A stretch of 64,000 nt of DNA from Silybum marianum (lineage: Eukaryota > Streptophyta > Magnoliopsida > Asterales > Asteraceae). Positions 11,454-23,022 of this stretch are shown piece after piece. The DNA lies in contig CM072534.1 of NCBI GenBank assembly GCA_036898165.1, forward strand, positions 38,106,548 through 38,170,547, read 5' to 3'. Every line of letters starts with the position of its first letter. Position 1 is the stretch's first letter. The notes under the pieces were generated by a model. It saw nothing but the letters and a program-made list of their open reading frames with translations. It did no database searches and had not been told where the DNA came from. The translations under genes were made by a program, and so were the position numbers.

Positions 11454-12686
11454 ATGGCCTTCGCCGGAGATGCTTTTGACCGGAAAAGTGAACTTAAGGC
11501 GTTTGACGAAACGAGAGGTGGAGTCAAAGGCCTGGTAGACTCTGGAATCACCAAAGTACCTCGGATTTTCATTCAACCACCGGAAGTTTTCCCACAAGCC
11601 AACACTACTGATTTCGATCCACCATTCATAAACCTCCATGGATTCAACTTGGATTCATTTCGAAGAAAGGAGATCGTGAAGGAAATCGGTGAAGCATCCA
11701 GGTCTTGGGGGTTCTTCCAAGTGATCAACCATGGGATTCCGATGAGTATTCTAAGAGAGATGAAGGATGGAGTTCTTAGATTTTTCAATCTGGATCACGA
11801 TCTGAAGAAACAATGGTACGTTACAGATATCACTAAGAAATTCTTCTATAACAGCAACGTTCATCTTTCAAGCACTCTTCCTGTTCGATGGAGAGACTCA
11901 TTTCTTTGCAGGATGGCTCCTGATCCTCCAAATCTTCACGAATTGCCTCCACCATTCAGGTTTGTAATATAATCGTAATGTAAAACTTGAATTGAAGTCA
12001 TCAAAAACATGATTATGAGGTTTGATTTACAAAATTGCAGAGATATACTGATCGAATACTCAAATCAGGTCACCAAATTAGGGTTTTTGTTATTCGAATT
12101 GATTTCCGAGGCTCTTGGGCTTGATTCGAATTACCTCAAAGAGATCGGCTGTGTTGATGGACTTGCTACCATCTGCCATTATTATCCAGTATCTCCACAA
12201 CCAGAACTAACAATCGGAGCTCAAAAACATGCCGACAATGGCTTCCTAACCGTTCTCCTACAAGACCATATCGGCGGACTCCAGTTCCTTCACCGGAATC
12301 AATGGGTTAATGTTCCGTTTGTTCCCGGAGCTCTTCTGGTCAATATCGGTGATCTTTTACAGGTATTAATTTGGTAGATTTTATCAACTTGATTTGTGTT
12401 TCGATTCGATCCATAACAATTGATGAACGAATTACAGTTGGTATCCAACGATGAGTTCGTGAGTAGAGAACATAGAGTGGTGTCAAACGGTGTTAGTCCA
12501 CGGGTATCGGTGGCATGTTTCTTTACGACGGGGATGGTTTCCACCGGAAAGATTTTTGCACCGATCACGGAGCTGCTATCGGAAGAAAATCCGGCCAAGT
12601 ACCGGCCGACGACGGTCAAGGAATTTGCTCAATACTCGCATTCAAAGGCCCTAGATAAATCTTGTATGTTGCATTTCAGGATCTAG
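11454..12686 (+). CDS. 2-oxoglutarate/Fe(II)-dependent dioxygenase, ACC-oxidase-homolog type
   Basis: A soluble plant dioxygenase that would couple oxidation of a small molecule to 2-oxoglutarate decarboxylation. The substrate cannot be told from sequence. Three exons, 11454-11959, 12041-12362 and 12438-12686, join in frame to 358 aa, the usual size for the group called ACC oxidase homologs. The N-terminal DIOX_N domain contains SWGFFQVINHGIP (about residues 80-92). The Fe ligands are His232 and Asp234 (KHADNGFLTVLLQD) with His288 (SREHRVVSN). Arg298 and Ser300 (PRVSV) form the 2-oxoglutarate site. The family-type motif LLSEENPAKY precedes a C-terminal LHFRI. Intron phases match family practice. 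The chosen ATG gives a normal-length N terminus. It probably belongs to specialised metabolism rather than ethylene synthesis, because true ACC oxidase has a different C-terminal region. Its upstream DNA consists of nested MITEs. Confidence 0.93.
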
Positions 12687-12825
12687 ACTATATCTTAATT
12701 TCATAAAGGTCCTCCAAAATTTGAGTTTATTTGGTGTTTTTAGACATTTTTCGATAGTAAAAATTTCCGACATTTATGCTAAAATAGAGGTTTTGGAGGT
12801 TTACGAGATGTTTTTGCTTCAACAC

Positions 12826-13250
12826 TTTTGTTTACCAAATGTTTTATCGGTAAACATTTGCCGCCTAAAAGACATCACTCTCAGAGTCTCGGTTACTTTA
12901 CTGTGTAACATTTTCGGCTATCAAAATTGATTGTTGGTAAATGTCTTAACTCGGTAAGGGTTTATCGGGTAAGAATCTTTTTTCTCACTTACCGGGTTAG
13001 AATCTTGGTCATTATTATGCCAATATATTATGCCTCTTATTGGGTAAGAATTTTTTCCCTCACTTACCGGGTAAGAATTTCGGTCATTATTATGCCAATG
13101 TATTATGCCTCTTATTGGGTAAGAATCTTTTCCCTCACTTACTGGGTAAGAATCTTGGTCATTATTATGCGAATATCGGGTAAGATTCTCGGTTTTTGTA
13201 ATTCTCAAATTGTAAGCATTTACCCGGTAAATGTCATGTAAATGACCCTT
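12826..13250. mobile_element. MITE family K (GTTTACC termini) carrying a 75-bp tandem repeat
   Basis: The left end contains TTTGTTTACCAAATG and the right end ATTTACCCGGTAAATGTCAT. Related copies at 22164-22459 and 28150-28265 also begin with GTTTACCAA and contain many ACCGGGTAAG words. The centre is an internal tandem array, listed separately. Confidence 0.6.
12950..13185. repeat. 75-bp tandem repeat, about three units
   Basis: The block ACCGGGT(A/T)AGAAT recurs at 12991, 13066 and 13141 (the last as ACTGGGTAAG), an exact 75-bp period. Each unit also holds GGTCATTATTATGC and CTCTTATTGGGTAAG. Because 75 is a multiple of three, both strands show repetitive open frames. These are a by-product of the repeat and not genes. 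Confidence 0.9.
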
Positions 13251-13255
13251 AAGAT

Positions 13256-13900
13256 AGAAAAAAGAAGGGAGATAATTGGAAATCTCTAAATTTGGAGAAA
13301 TTTTTAAAACTCCAAATGTAAAAGAAAGAAATAATATTTTATTTTTTCACACCAATAGTCCATTGGAAAAAATGTTTGTAATAAAAAATAATATTTTATT
13401 AAATGTATTATATTTTAGTAATATAATCAATGCTGGAATCTCTAAGTTAGGGTAACTTTTGGAGTTAGATGTAACCTTTAAAAGATTTTAAGAGTTATAC
13501 TAAAATAAAGAAAATTGATATTTTAACAATTTTTTGTTCCAAAAGTTATACTATCATGTATGCTAAAATAGAAAAAAGATGAGAGAAAAGATAAAAATCT
13601 CCAAATTTGAAGAAATCTCTAAAGCCTACTTTTTAAGAAATAGAAATAATATTTTAATCATTTCACCAATAAGAAACATTAAAGTAAAATATTTAGGAGA
13701 GAAAAATAATATTATATAAATATATTTAATATTTTAATAATATAGTAATATAGTAATAATATAATCTCTAAAATAGAATAACTTTTGAAGTTCAAAGTAA
13801 TTTTATTAGATATTTTTACTTTTATTACTCTATTTTATAAAAAATACAGCATACTTTTTAGAGATATTTTAATATTTAATTTTAGAAGAATTATAGAATA
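13256..13900. mobile_element. degenerate Tourist-like MITE remnants
   Basis: Two AT-rich blocks repeat words of the 10868-11255 MITE (TATGCTAAAATAGA, AATCTCTAAA, CACCAATAG) with altered termini. They resemble two overlapping or tandem decayed copies. No target duplication could be assigned. Confidence 0.5.
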
Positions 13901-14216
13901 TATGTTGAGATATCTGAGCCAACATAGTAAAGGTGAGATCTAGACAGAGGAAGACACTCAGAGAGAGATAGAAGGTAGGGGACAAGCTTAGTGATTTTGT
14001 TGAACCCTAATAATATCCATAATGATGGAACCTTTAAGAATATAACTTGTCATTTTTTTTCTGCCACATTATTATTATCATCTTAGAAAAGTAAAACCTT
14101 CATAAAACTCTATAATAATGGTTCTTACAAAAACATGACTTTTCTTATTTTGAATTTATAAAATTTATTTTAATTTATATATTATTATATAAATACAAAT
14201 ATATATATATATGCAT
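13900..14216. other. AT-rich spacer
   Basis: I see no gene or clear element in this stretch, apart from a short TA-rich tract at its end. Confidence 0.5.
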
Positions 14217-14224
14217 ATATTATA

Positions 14225-14449
14225 AGAGAAAGGTTCAAATGAGAACTTTGCATTTTTAAAGGAACAAAGGAACTATTGTGGATCACATATAATGTGGGTC
14301 CTACATAATATTAAATCATTTATGATTTAATATGATTTAATATTAAATCATAAATGATTTAATATTATGTGGGACTCACATCATATGTGGTCCCAAATGA
14401 GTTTCTTTGTTTCTTTAAATTGGTAGTGTTCTCATATGATCCCTCCCCT
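14225..14449. mobile_element. fold-back MITE with arms of about 100 bp
   Basis: The element is almost one palindrome centred near 14337: CATAATATTAAATCATTTAT on the left is mirrored by ATAAATGATTTAATATTATG on the right, and the outer parts pair too (TTCAAATGAGAAC against GTTCTCATATGATCC). The 8-mer ATATTATA flanks it at 14217-14224 and 14450-14457, consistent with an 8-bp target duplication in a TA-rich site. Non-coding. Confidence 0.75.
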
Positions 14450-15890
14450 ATATTATAAATTATAAAAAAATTCAAATATATTTATTAATTTTCACTTTTC
14501 TATAATTAATTCTAATTTGTTAATTTTTATATTTTGTTAACATATTTGAAAAACAAATAAAATATAAACATTGTTTTATACTACAATTAAAAAAAATTCA
14601 AATTACAAAAATATTTTTTTTGTAAAAAATAACACTAAATAACAAATAATAATATAGATTACTTGTAATCTCAATTCGACCAAATATGTTCAACCAAGTC
14701 GAATCGGAGATAATAATATAATGAGATAATTAAAACTTATATAAAATTTTACAAGAAACGGAAAATAAAAAAATCATTTTATAATATCATTGTATATTTT
14801 TTGTATCAATTTTAACTTATATATTTTATAAATTTATTAAATAAAATGGTTAAACATAATTTAAATAATTACATAAAAGAAAAGTATGAAAGAACCTGAG
14901 TTTTTGTTCAAGCACCTGAGTTCTAATAAGAACATGTGACGGAACAAGAACCTCCGTCCCACAGCGGATGTTTTTGTAAAAATTCCAGAAAGAACCTCAC
15001 CAAAAACCTCCATTATAAATGCTCTAAGTTAGATTAGGGGTGCACTGAGTACCGTTTCTAAACGTTGGCTATGTTTTTGCTTAATTGAAATCACAACTAT
15101 ATTCACATGTACGGATGTACCATTACTGTATATAAAATAATTATCTAAATATTTTTTACAACTTATTAATTGCATTATTATAAATTTTATACATGCCAAA
15201 CATGAATTCAACGGTACAACCATGATCATCCCTAATCCCAAAATAAACACCATATAGAAATCATCTAAAACAAACAAAAATCAAAGGTAAAAATCTGTTA
15301 TGAAGTTAGGCTATGTTTCAGTGAGTTTTATCTAAATTTCGATGTGGAATTGTAAGCATACTAGAAGCATCTACACAACAAGGTATGTTACATATAATTT
15401 AATCGGATACACACATATTCGTATTTTAAAGGTGTTACATGTTATGTTTATTGCTTTTGAACTATTTTCCATGCAATAAATCTTTTATCATAGCATGAAT
15501 ATCATGTTATGAATGAAAATGGTGCAATATGCGTGTGGGTCTGCATAACAGGACGTTTGTGATTATAGCAAGATGTATGTATATCCGAGGACAAGATGTG
15601 TACACTGGCACTGATATATGTTGGACGATCAAATCAAAATCATGCCATAGGCACATGCTTGATACATTAATTTTATAAATTCCGGAATGTTAGAAAAATG
15701 GATCCAAGAATTATAATAAAAATCTTAACCAAATGTTTTTCATTATCTAAAATGAAATTCGATATAACATATATACTTTTCTATTTTATATATTAAAACA
15801 GAACATATTAAATCAGTATAAACATATTTCATTAGTCAACAATCAACATGTAACACATGTTAATTTACAAACACACACATACACGCGCAC
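14450..15890. other. AT-rich intergenic stretch
   Basis: No gene recognised. A segment near 14890-15025 rich in AAGAACCTC words and ending in AATGCTCTAAG may be a decayed MITE. The rest looks unstructured. Confidence 0.4.
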
Positions 15891-15900
15891 ACATATATAT

Positions 15901-16205
15901 AGAGAGAGGAAAGTTCAAATGCGAACTCAAATTTGGTTGTAAACGTGACGACAAATGAGATCGTCACACGTGTCTGAATGTAGATTATTCAGACCGAATA
16001 ATCAAAGAAATATTCGGTCTGAATATAACACGTGTATTTGTAAAAGTTTCACATGTATTTGTTTTCATAATGTAAAAGTTTCACATGTATTTGTTTTCAT
16101 AGGTTGAAAGTTTCTCATATATTTTTTTATGAAAAAGTTTCACATGTTTTTGTTTCATAATGTAAAACTTTCACATGTAATTTTTTTCACAAGTTGAAAC
16201 AAACA
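15901..16205. mobile_element. microsatellite-associated fold-back MITE with a 32-bp minisatellite
   Basis: After a TATATATAGAGAGAG tract the segment shows AGTTCAAATGCGAACTCAAA, then a hairpin built on ATTCAGACCGAATAAT / ATTCGGTCTGAAT. From about 16037 there are five degenerate direct repeats of a roughly 32-bp unit containing AAAGTTTCACATGTATTTG. Confidence 0.6.
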
Positions 16206-16344
16206 TATGTGCAATAATATCTTAAACCATAACATTTGATGAAAAAAAATCATGAAAAAAATTTATTTTTATATTGATTTGAACCAGTTTGTATAGTTTG
16301 TACATAAATATGAGTTTATATTTGATCATCCCTATATATATATA

Positions 16345-16839
16345 CAGAGAGGGAGAGAGAGAGAGAGAGAGAGGAAAGTTCAAATTAGAACTCAAATTTG
16401 GTTGTGAACGTGAGGACAAATAAGAGCGCGACATGTGTCATATTCAGACTGAATAATCAAAGAAATATTCAGACTGAATAAAACTGGATATAATATTTAT
16501 TTAGTCTGAATAATGCTTATTCAGACTGAATAAATACTATATTCAGTTTTATTCAGTCTGAATATTTATTTGACTATTCATTTTGAATAATTTACATTCA
16601 GACCCGCCCCTATATGCGAACTCAAATTTGGTTGGAATGTGAGGACAAATGATAGCGCGACACGTGTCATATTTAGAGTGAATAATCAAGAAATATTCAG
16701 AGTAAATATAGTATTTATTCACTCTGAATAATGTTTATTCAGTCTGAATATTTCTTTTATTATTCACTCTGAATATTATACGTATCAGGCTTTCATTTGT
16801 CCTCACGTTCACAACCAAATTTGAGTTCACGTTTGAACT

Positions 16840-16868
<29 letters not shown>
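16345..16868. mobile_element. two adjacent fold-back MITEs bordered by GA/CT microsatellites
   Basis: A (GA)n tract at 16345-16373 leads into GGAAAGTTCAAATTAGAAC. The mirrored terminus GAGTTCACGTTTGAACTCC runs into a C run and a (CT)n tract near 16838-16870. Inside, two hairpins use ATTCAGACTGAATAA (first) and ATTCACTCTGAATA (second), and the head CTCAAATTTGGTTG is repeated at 16611-16640. Non-coding. Confidence 0.7.
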
Positions 16869-16870
<2 letters not shown>

Positions 16871-16872
16871 TA

Positions 16873-17270
16873 AATAAAAAATTAATACACTTATTTTAAA
16901 TACATTAAATTTAAAAAAATTACCAACCAAAAACTAAATCATATTAAAATTACAAATATGGTAAAAAAGATAATTTTAAATAAATACCTTAAATAACTTT
17001 TATATAACTAAATTACTTTTATATCCTTATTTCCTTATTTTTTGACCTAATTATTTAAGGTATTATTTAATGATATGATTGATTCAAAATTAATCTCGTA
17101 TTCTTTTAAATCGATATCATTCTCGTTTAATCCTCTATATATATATATATATATTTAAAATTATCCTTTTTACCATATTTGTGATTTTAATATGATTTAG
17201 TTTTTGGTTGGTAAATATTTTAATTTAATGTATTTAAAACAAGTGTATTAATTTTTTATTTAAATAATTT
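16873..17270. repeat. inverted repeat, arms about 105 bp
   Basis: 16873-16975 pairs with the reverse complement of 17152-17270. TTACCAACCAAAAACTAAAT on the left is answered by ATTTAGTTTTTGGTTGGTAA on the right, with a spacer of about 180 bp that includes a TA tract. It looks like a separate fold-back element abutting the preceding one. Confidence 0.75.
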
Positions 17271-17828
17271 ATTTTCTATTTAAATCAAATTTTTATAAAT
17301 TATAATTTTCGTCAAAATTAAATGTGATTCACAATTAATTAATTTTTTTAAAATAACAAAATATTTCCTAATCATATATGATCTAAAATTTAAAAAAGAA
17401 TGATTCAAATTAAACATTAAAAAAGAAAAAAAAACAATAATCACATATGATGTCTAGCAAAACACATTTAAAATATATAAGATCACATGCAATCCAAAAC
17501 GTAATTCATATTTTACACATATCACATGTAATATCATATAAGATACCTTGACGAAAATTAGCAATTTTTTTAAGGAAAAAAGGGTCAATTAATTATAGAT
17601 ATCACACGTGATTTTTAATTAATTTAAATATTGTAAAAAATAATATATAAATAAAATAACCATGCTTAAATCATAAAAACTATAATTTTTTTTAAATAAA
17701 TGCCTTAATTAATTTATTAAATACTATTTATATAAATAAATGAATTTTCATATATAATTTGTATACATCAAATGACAAATATGTCATTCTCGTTTGATCC
17801 TCCCTTTATGTATGTATGTATATATATC

Positions 17829-17864
<36 letters not shown>

Positions 17865-18335
17865 ATCTTTTGTTAACCAAAAAATGGTGTTAACTTTGTG
17901 AACTTGTTGGGGAATCAAAATCATTTTTTAGTCATGATTATTTCAAATGTTAGAGTTAATGATCAAGAGTACATAAGTAATTTATTTTGAAGTATATAAT
18001 ATTTATATACGACAAATGCAACAAATAAACTCACATACTCTTCTCACCTTTGGTGATGTTTGAACCCCCAACCTTCTAGGAAGGCAAAGGCTAGGATATC
18101 TCTAGACAAAAGGTTATTTGGTTACATAAGTAATTTTCATTTGTAACTTAATTCATTGTATTAAATAGGATGTTACAAAAAAATAATTGCTTATTTTTAG
18201 GGATGATTTTAGATCATCCTTTTCAAGATTCTCAACGATTATGTTTAAATTATTTTTAATGATGGATAATCAAAATGAATACATCATCATTCAACATACT
18301 GTTGAAATGATTTATTCGTTTTAAATGTTTTGAAT

Positions 18336-18366
<31 letters not shown>

Positions 18367-19373
18367 GTGTGTATGTGTGCGCGTGTGTGTGTGTTGGGGG
18401 GGGGGGGGAGAGGTTGAGTTCAAATGAGGGAGGAGCTGGTCAACTTACGACAAATACGAAAATTCCAAATCATATGTGATTTAAAACACGTCAAAAGAGT
18501 GTGCGTTGATATGTTATTGCACGGGCCACGAGGGAGTTTTCACACGACTTTCGTTGCATTGACTAGTCGTCCAATTAATTTGCATATAATGTTTTAGAAT
18601 TTTGATGTTGTCTAGACTTTTAAAGTTATAATCTACACTTTTGACGTTGTCTATGTTATTTCATATTCATGGAAGATTAGGACAATGTTTGTATTGAATG
18701 TTATTTTCATTAAGTTTGTATGCAAGATATATTGTGATATGAGTTTCATAAGATAAGTTTGATGTCATGATCCTGCCAAAAGTAAAGGGTGTGACAAAAA
18801 CCAAACCACATTTTGTGGTTGGCCCTTTTTTTCTATTCGTTTATGATTCAACTGTTTTTTTAACATTCCTATATGAGACCGAATTTCAAATTTAGTTAGT
18901 TTTTGTCTCATTGGGGAGAAAAATAGTACAATTAGATAATCAACATAACTTTCATTAAATAGGCACCAAGTTTTAATTATATGTTTATGTATTATTCTAA
19001 AATGTTATAAAAGAGTCAACCAACACCTTGCTAATGTTTTATCCTCTAGATGTAATTTTCTTTTCTAGATGTCCAAAAATAAAAGAATTTAATTTTAGTT
19101 TAACACTCTTTAATCCAAATATGAAGAGAACCAATGGTTGTAAGAACTCAAAGGTTATTTTAAAATTTTGCAAAATAAATTTGAACATCTTCATCCCTTA
19201 ATATGACAACAATGTTTAGATCATAAGTATACATTCTATAATGTGATTTACATTTACATATTCAACCAATATTATGTGTTTGCAAACAAAATATACATTC
19301 ATACATTAGCAATATCCACATGAATCGCTTCTCAGATTACTAACTTTGTTGCTCCAACATATAATATATATAC
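17271..19373. other. AT-rich intergenic stretch with microsatellites
   Basis: No gene recognised. There are (TA)n with (GA)n near 17818-17862, and (TA)n, (GT)n and a G run at 18335-18408. Each is followed by a segment resembling the heads of microsatellite-associated MITEs (AGTTCAAATGAGGG at 18418). Confidence 0.5.
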
Positions 19374-19600
19374 GCAGGAGCGGATGCAACATGTAAAAGG
19401 AAGGGGGGGGGGGAGGGGGGTCCAAGGACCTCAGTGAATTGTTAAGGAAAAAAATTATACAGACTAAAAAATATCAAAAATACTAAATTTAGCCATAGTT
19501 CCCCTCCAGTAAAAAATTTCAAGGGACCCCATCTTGCCGATGGTTGACAAAAAAAATAAAAAACATTTTTTTGATTTTATTTTTGGCTCTACTTGTTACG
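19374..19600. mobile_element. repeat family G copy (GGAGCGGATGCA head)
   Basis: It contains a G-rich run followed by CCAGTAAAAAATTTCAAGGGACCCCATCTTGCC in spread form. Almost the same text occurs at 56235-56275, and related pieces lie at 37960-38715 and 51962-52586. Probably a non-autonomous DNA transposon. The borders are approximate. Confidence 0.45.
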
Positions 19601-20157
19601 TGTTAGTTTATATATGTGAAACACCCATCGATTGATTGAAAAGATGTAACATTGTTGCCTCTAGCCACATACCTACTCACGTTCTTAGATCGAAAGTAAA
19701 TATTATGTCTGTAGGGAAGAAAAAGATAAAAAATAATACATCGGTTTATATTAACATGCTTTCAATCAGTTCAAATGTGAAGACAATTCGGATGTTGTTA
19801 CTTTATTTGACCATGGTGTTTCTTGACGTTTTCTTCAAAATTATTTTTCCCAAATTTAAAAATAACAATGGTGACAAATTATAGGACCTACGTAAGAAAG
19901 ATATTTGCTAACCTACCATGTTAAAAGAAATGAATCCACCCTATACTTGTCCCCCCCTACTTTTGAACACTAGTTGTCTTCTTATTGATTTTTATAAAAT
20001 TAAAATATTTTTCTACTAATAATATTTACAATTTTACTATTATACTTGTTTAAAATGTAAAAATAATACTACACTATGAGACAATGAGCAAATTTCAAAT
20101 GGTTTACATTGAATACTTGCTTATTTGCGAATTATATATGCTTTTATCACCCATATG
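19601..20157. other. AT-rich spacer
   Basis: No recognised gene. The open frame near 19636-19884 has no family resemblance and poor coding character. Confidence 0.4.
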
Positions 20158-20170
20158 TTAAATCATATCT

Positions 20171-20366
20171 TTTTTGGAAAGAGTATCCTAAGCATTTGTC
20201 TAGACTAATCCCTGACAATTTTTAAGACTGCTAAAACATGTAGCCCTGAGATAATTTTCCAGTGACCACAAATTGTTTGCACCTGGATTCGAACCTGGGG
20301 TAGATGGGTTATCTAGTCTCATTCCCCACAAGCCTTAACAAGTATACCACAAACCTTGTGGTTTTG
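20171..20366 (-). mobile_element. tRNA-derived SINE with target duplication
   Basis: On the minus strand the head is CACAAGGTTTGTGGTATACT, with B box GGTTCGAATCC near the middle and the family tail TAGTCTAGACAAATGC. The flanking 13-mers TTAAATCATATCT (20158-20170) and TTGAATCATATCT (20367-20379) differ at one base and fit a retroposition target duplication. It is the same family as 37358-37540. Confidence 0.85.
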
Positions 20367-20379
20367 TTGAATCATATCT

Positions 20380-21540
20380 ACTCTCATTAGTTTCATTTTT
20401 TCTTGTTTTTACTGATAATATATAAGACAACATAATTTGGAGGTATATGATACCAAGTTATAGGATTGTTTATGCCAAAAAGGTCTCTCACAAAAAAGCA
20501 ACAACCAATTATAGTACATTATAATACATAGAAGGATGTTTAAATACAACCCCTATAAATCTTACAATCCATCCTAAGTCACTTATCCACCATTCATTTC
20601 TTTTAATTTTTTTGTTTTTTGTTTTTTTAATTAAAAGTAGTTACAACTGACTAAATCATAACCGTTAGACGATCAGATGGACGTTCCTGATTTGGTTGCA
20701 AAGATTGTACGAATATAAAGGGTTGCATAATAACACCCCTCATAATACATATTCAGTAAAAATGTGGAATCCAGGACACATACCAAGACTTACAATATAC
20801 CGTCTTTTTTTATTACACACTAAATGCATTACTCCTTAGACCTTTTTTTGTTGTTGAGAAAACACATGAAATACTAAAAAACAAGATTTTACAAAAAAAA
20901 GTTTTGCAAAATGACAAAATGCTCAATGTTCATTTCTTCCTTTAATATGTTTTTTTCGTTACAAACTGACCAAAAACAAGATGTCATATGAACATTGTAT
21001 TATTTCTCGATGAATTTTCCGACCAGTAACTATCTCGTTTGTTTATCATCATCACAACCTTCCACGCCTTTCTTGTTTATACCATTATACAATAAGGTAC
21101 TCACGATTCACGAAACGAAAAAGACCTCACAAATCCAGTGACATTAATGTTATGATAACGTATACGATATGTCATCTAACGTAAAAATGACATAGGTACA
21201 ATAAAAGCTGAAAAAAGAAAAAGAAGAAAGGACCATAAAAAGTGGTCAAATGAATGGATAAATTGATGACAATTGAAGTTAAAGTGAAAGTATCCAATCT
21301 ATCTATCTATCCTCATTCAAACATCCAAATCCAAGGCTATTGTCCTATACCCATCCAAGGGTCAATTGGCAATTGCTTTTGTGCCATGGTCAAGTCCATC
21401 ATGGCACATACTTCTAAAACTAGACCAATTTGGTTGTTTATTCTATGGTCTTCTTTTTTATTTTTTTATCTTAATTGTCAAAAGAAGAAACTTAATTTGA
21501 AATCATTTTTGATTTAGTATATAAAAAAATGGATACTTAA
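20380..21540. other. intergenic stretch
   Basis: AT-rich, with no recognised element. An 87-codon open frame at 21254-21517 has no recognisable similarity, and I do not call it a gene. Confidence 0.4.
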
Positions 21541-21542
21541 GT

Positions 21543-21669
21543 GACGTTTGTTTTTTAAGAGATGCCGAAGTCTGAAGTCTGATTTCAGTTATGAAATGGT
21601 TATGAAACGTCTAAATGAATCAGACATAAATGGTGATTAAGAGCTTAAAATGCAAAAAAAAACAAGGCC
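21543..21669 (-). mobile_element. short hAT-like MITE, family P
   Basis: It begins ACGTTTGTTTTTTAAGAG and ends TGCAAAAAAAAACAAGGCC. The same ends and the internal words AGTCTGAAGTCTGA and AATCAGACATAA occur in reverse in the longer copy at 52120-52467. Confidence 0.7.
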
Positions 21670-22160
21670 TTAGTGAGATCCATAAAAAGAACAATAATAT
21701 AACATGTTTTTTATTAACTTTAATGGTTGGAAAATACGTCGGCATTGAAGATTTTGGTTTGCAAATGAAGAAGCAAAGTTATTAAATGAAATAAATGACG
21801 GATTAATTTTTTGGGACCCGGTTAATGAAAAAGACGTTAAAGTCCATATTCTAGCAACAAGATCAAAAAAATGCAATAAAGGAAGCTTAGACCAAAATCC
21901 AACATATGACCTGCGTTCCAGAGTAACTCATCTTGCTGTTAGTATTAAAAATTTAAAACTCATATTTAACGAAAAGTAACAGTTACACGTTACAAGTATA
22001 AGATCCAGTTTTTATATTTTATAAGAAAATAACACATTTTGTCCATAATACAAATAAATGTTAAAGAAAGAAGATCGAACAAAATAATACAAGTTTCTAA
22101 ATTCTAATATAAGGAATGTAAATATATAATTTAAATAATAATATACAAAACTTAAAAGTC
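21670..22160. other. AT-rich spacer
   Basis: I see no gene or element here. Confidence 0.4.
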
Positions 22161-22163
22161 TAA

Positions 22164-22459
22164 AGGGTTGTTTACCAAATGTTATATGGGTAAGTGCTTA
22201 CCGGGAAAATTCAACACTATCACTTACTTACCGGGTAAGATTTTAGTCCACGTAAACGACATCGCATGCAACAATTTATCCGGTAAGCGTTTACCGTGGT
22301 AAAAGTCATTTCCATCGCTTACCCGAGTAAGACTTTTGATCATTATTTTCTTTGTCTTCGTTTTACCGGATAAGATTTTTGGCACTTGTTATAGTTCTTC
22401 GGTAAGGTAATATGACTTGATAAGCAGTTACTCGGGTAAACGTTTGATAAACAGTTCCT
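22164..22459. mobile_element. MITE family K copy
   Basis: The left end GGGTTGTTTACCAAATG and right end TTTGATAAACAGTTCC form imperfect inverted repeats. Inside are repeated ACCGGGTAAG/CTTACCCG words shared with 12826-13250 and 28150-28265. It lies about 560 bp upstream of the IBR5 start. Confidence 0.7.
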
Positions 22460-23022
22460 AAAACAAATGTTTAGTTCATTTTATATTTTAGGGTTAACAA
22501 GTATAAAAACATTAAAATGGATTTCAATCAAATTTAAATCCAACAAGAACCGATTTAATAGGAAAGATAGGGTTCGATTTGCAAGAAATGAAAGAGACAA
22601 GAGAGTTGGATATAGGCTAGGGTTTGTTCAAAATTTGATTTTGATACGACTTTGCGAAAAAGATGATTACATTTTTGACTTTGGGGTTTTTTTTTCCCTA
22701 ATTAACAACCCAAATTTCAAGATTAAACAAATACAAATAACAAAACCCCAAAGGCAAATGTCATTAGGAAATCGCCGTAAATTCCAAAAAGGAAATATCT
22801 TTCTTTCTCAATTCCGTCTGCCTTTTAGGCTTTAGAGCCCATCTCTGAAAACCTTACCAAGTGAAATATAATAATAATTACTCATAATAAATAATATTCA
22901 AGTGTTTTTTTTCGCAAATACCCACTTCAAATCGGACTGGGGTTTTCATTGATTTTGATCGAGGAGGTGATTCATTAATTTCATCGAAAGTTTTCGATCA
23001 TCAATCATCATCATCATCAAGA
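22460..23022 (+). promoter_or_regulatory. IBR5 upstream region and 5' leader
   Basis: About 560 bp between the MITE and the ATG. The last part is a likely leader with a TCATCATCATCATCA microsatellite directly before the start codon (about 23001-23019). No TATA box stands out. An open frame at 22467-22835 has a composition typical of non-coding DNA and is not called. Confidence 0.4.

Noticed and set aside
12950..13185. CRISPR-like array
   Set aside because: The units are contiguous 75-bp tandem repeats without unique spacers, in a plant nuclear context.
12921..13241. Open frames on both strands with 25-residue repeats
   Set aside because: They arise from the 75-bp tandem repeat and have no start context or similarity.
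22467..22835. 122-codon open frame upstream of IBR5
   Set aside because: It is lysine-, asparagine- and arginine-rich from AT-rich DNA, lacks recognisable domains, and lies in the promoter region.
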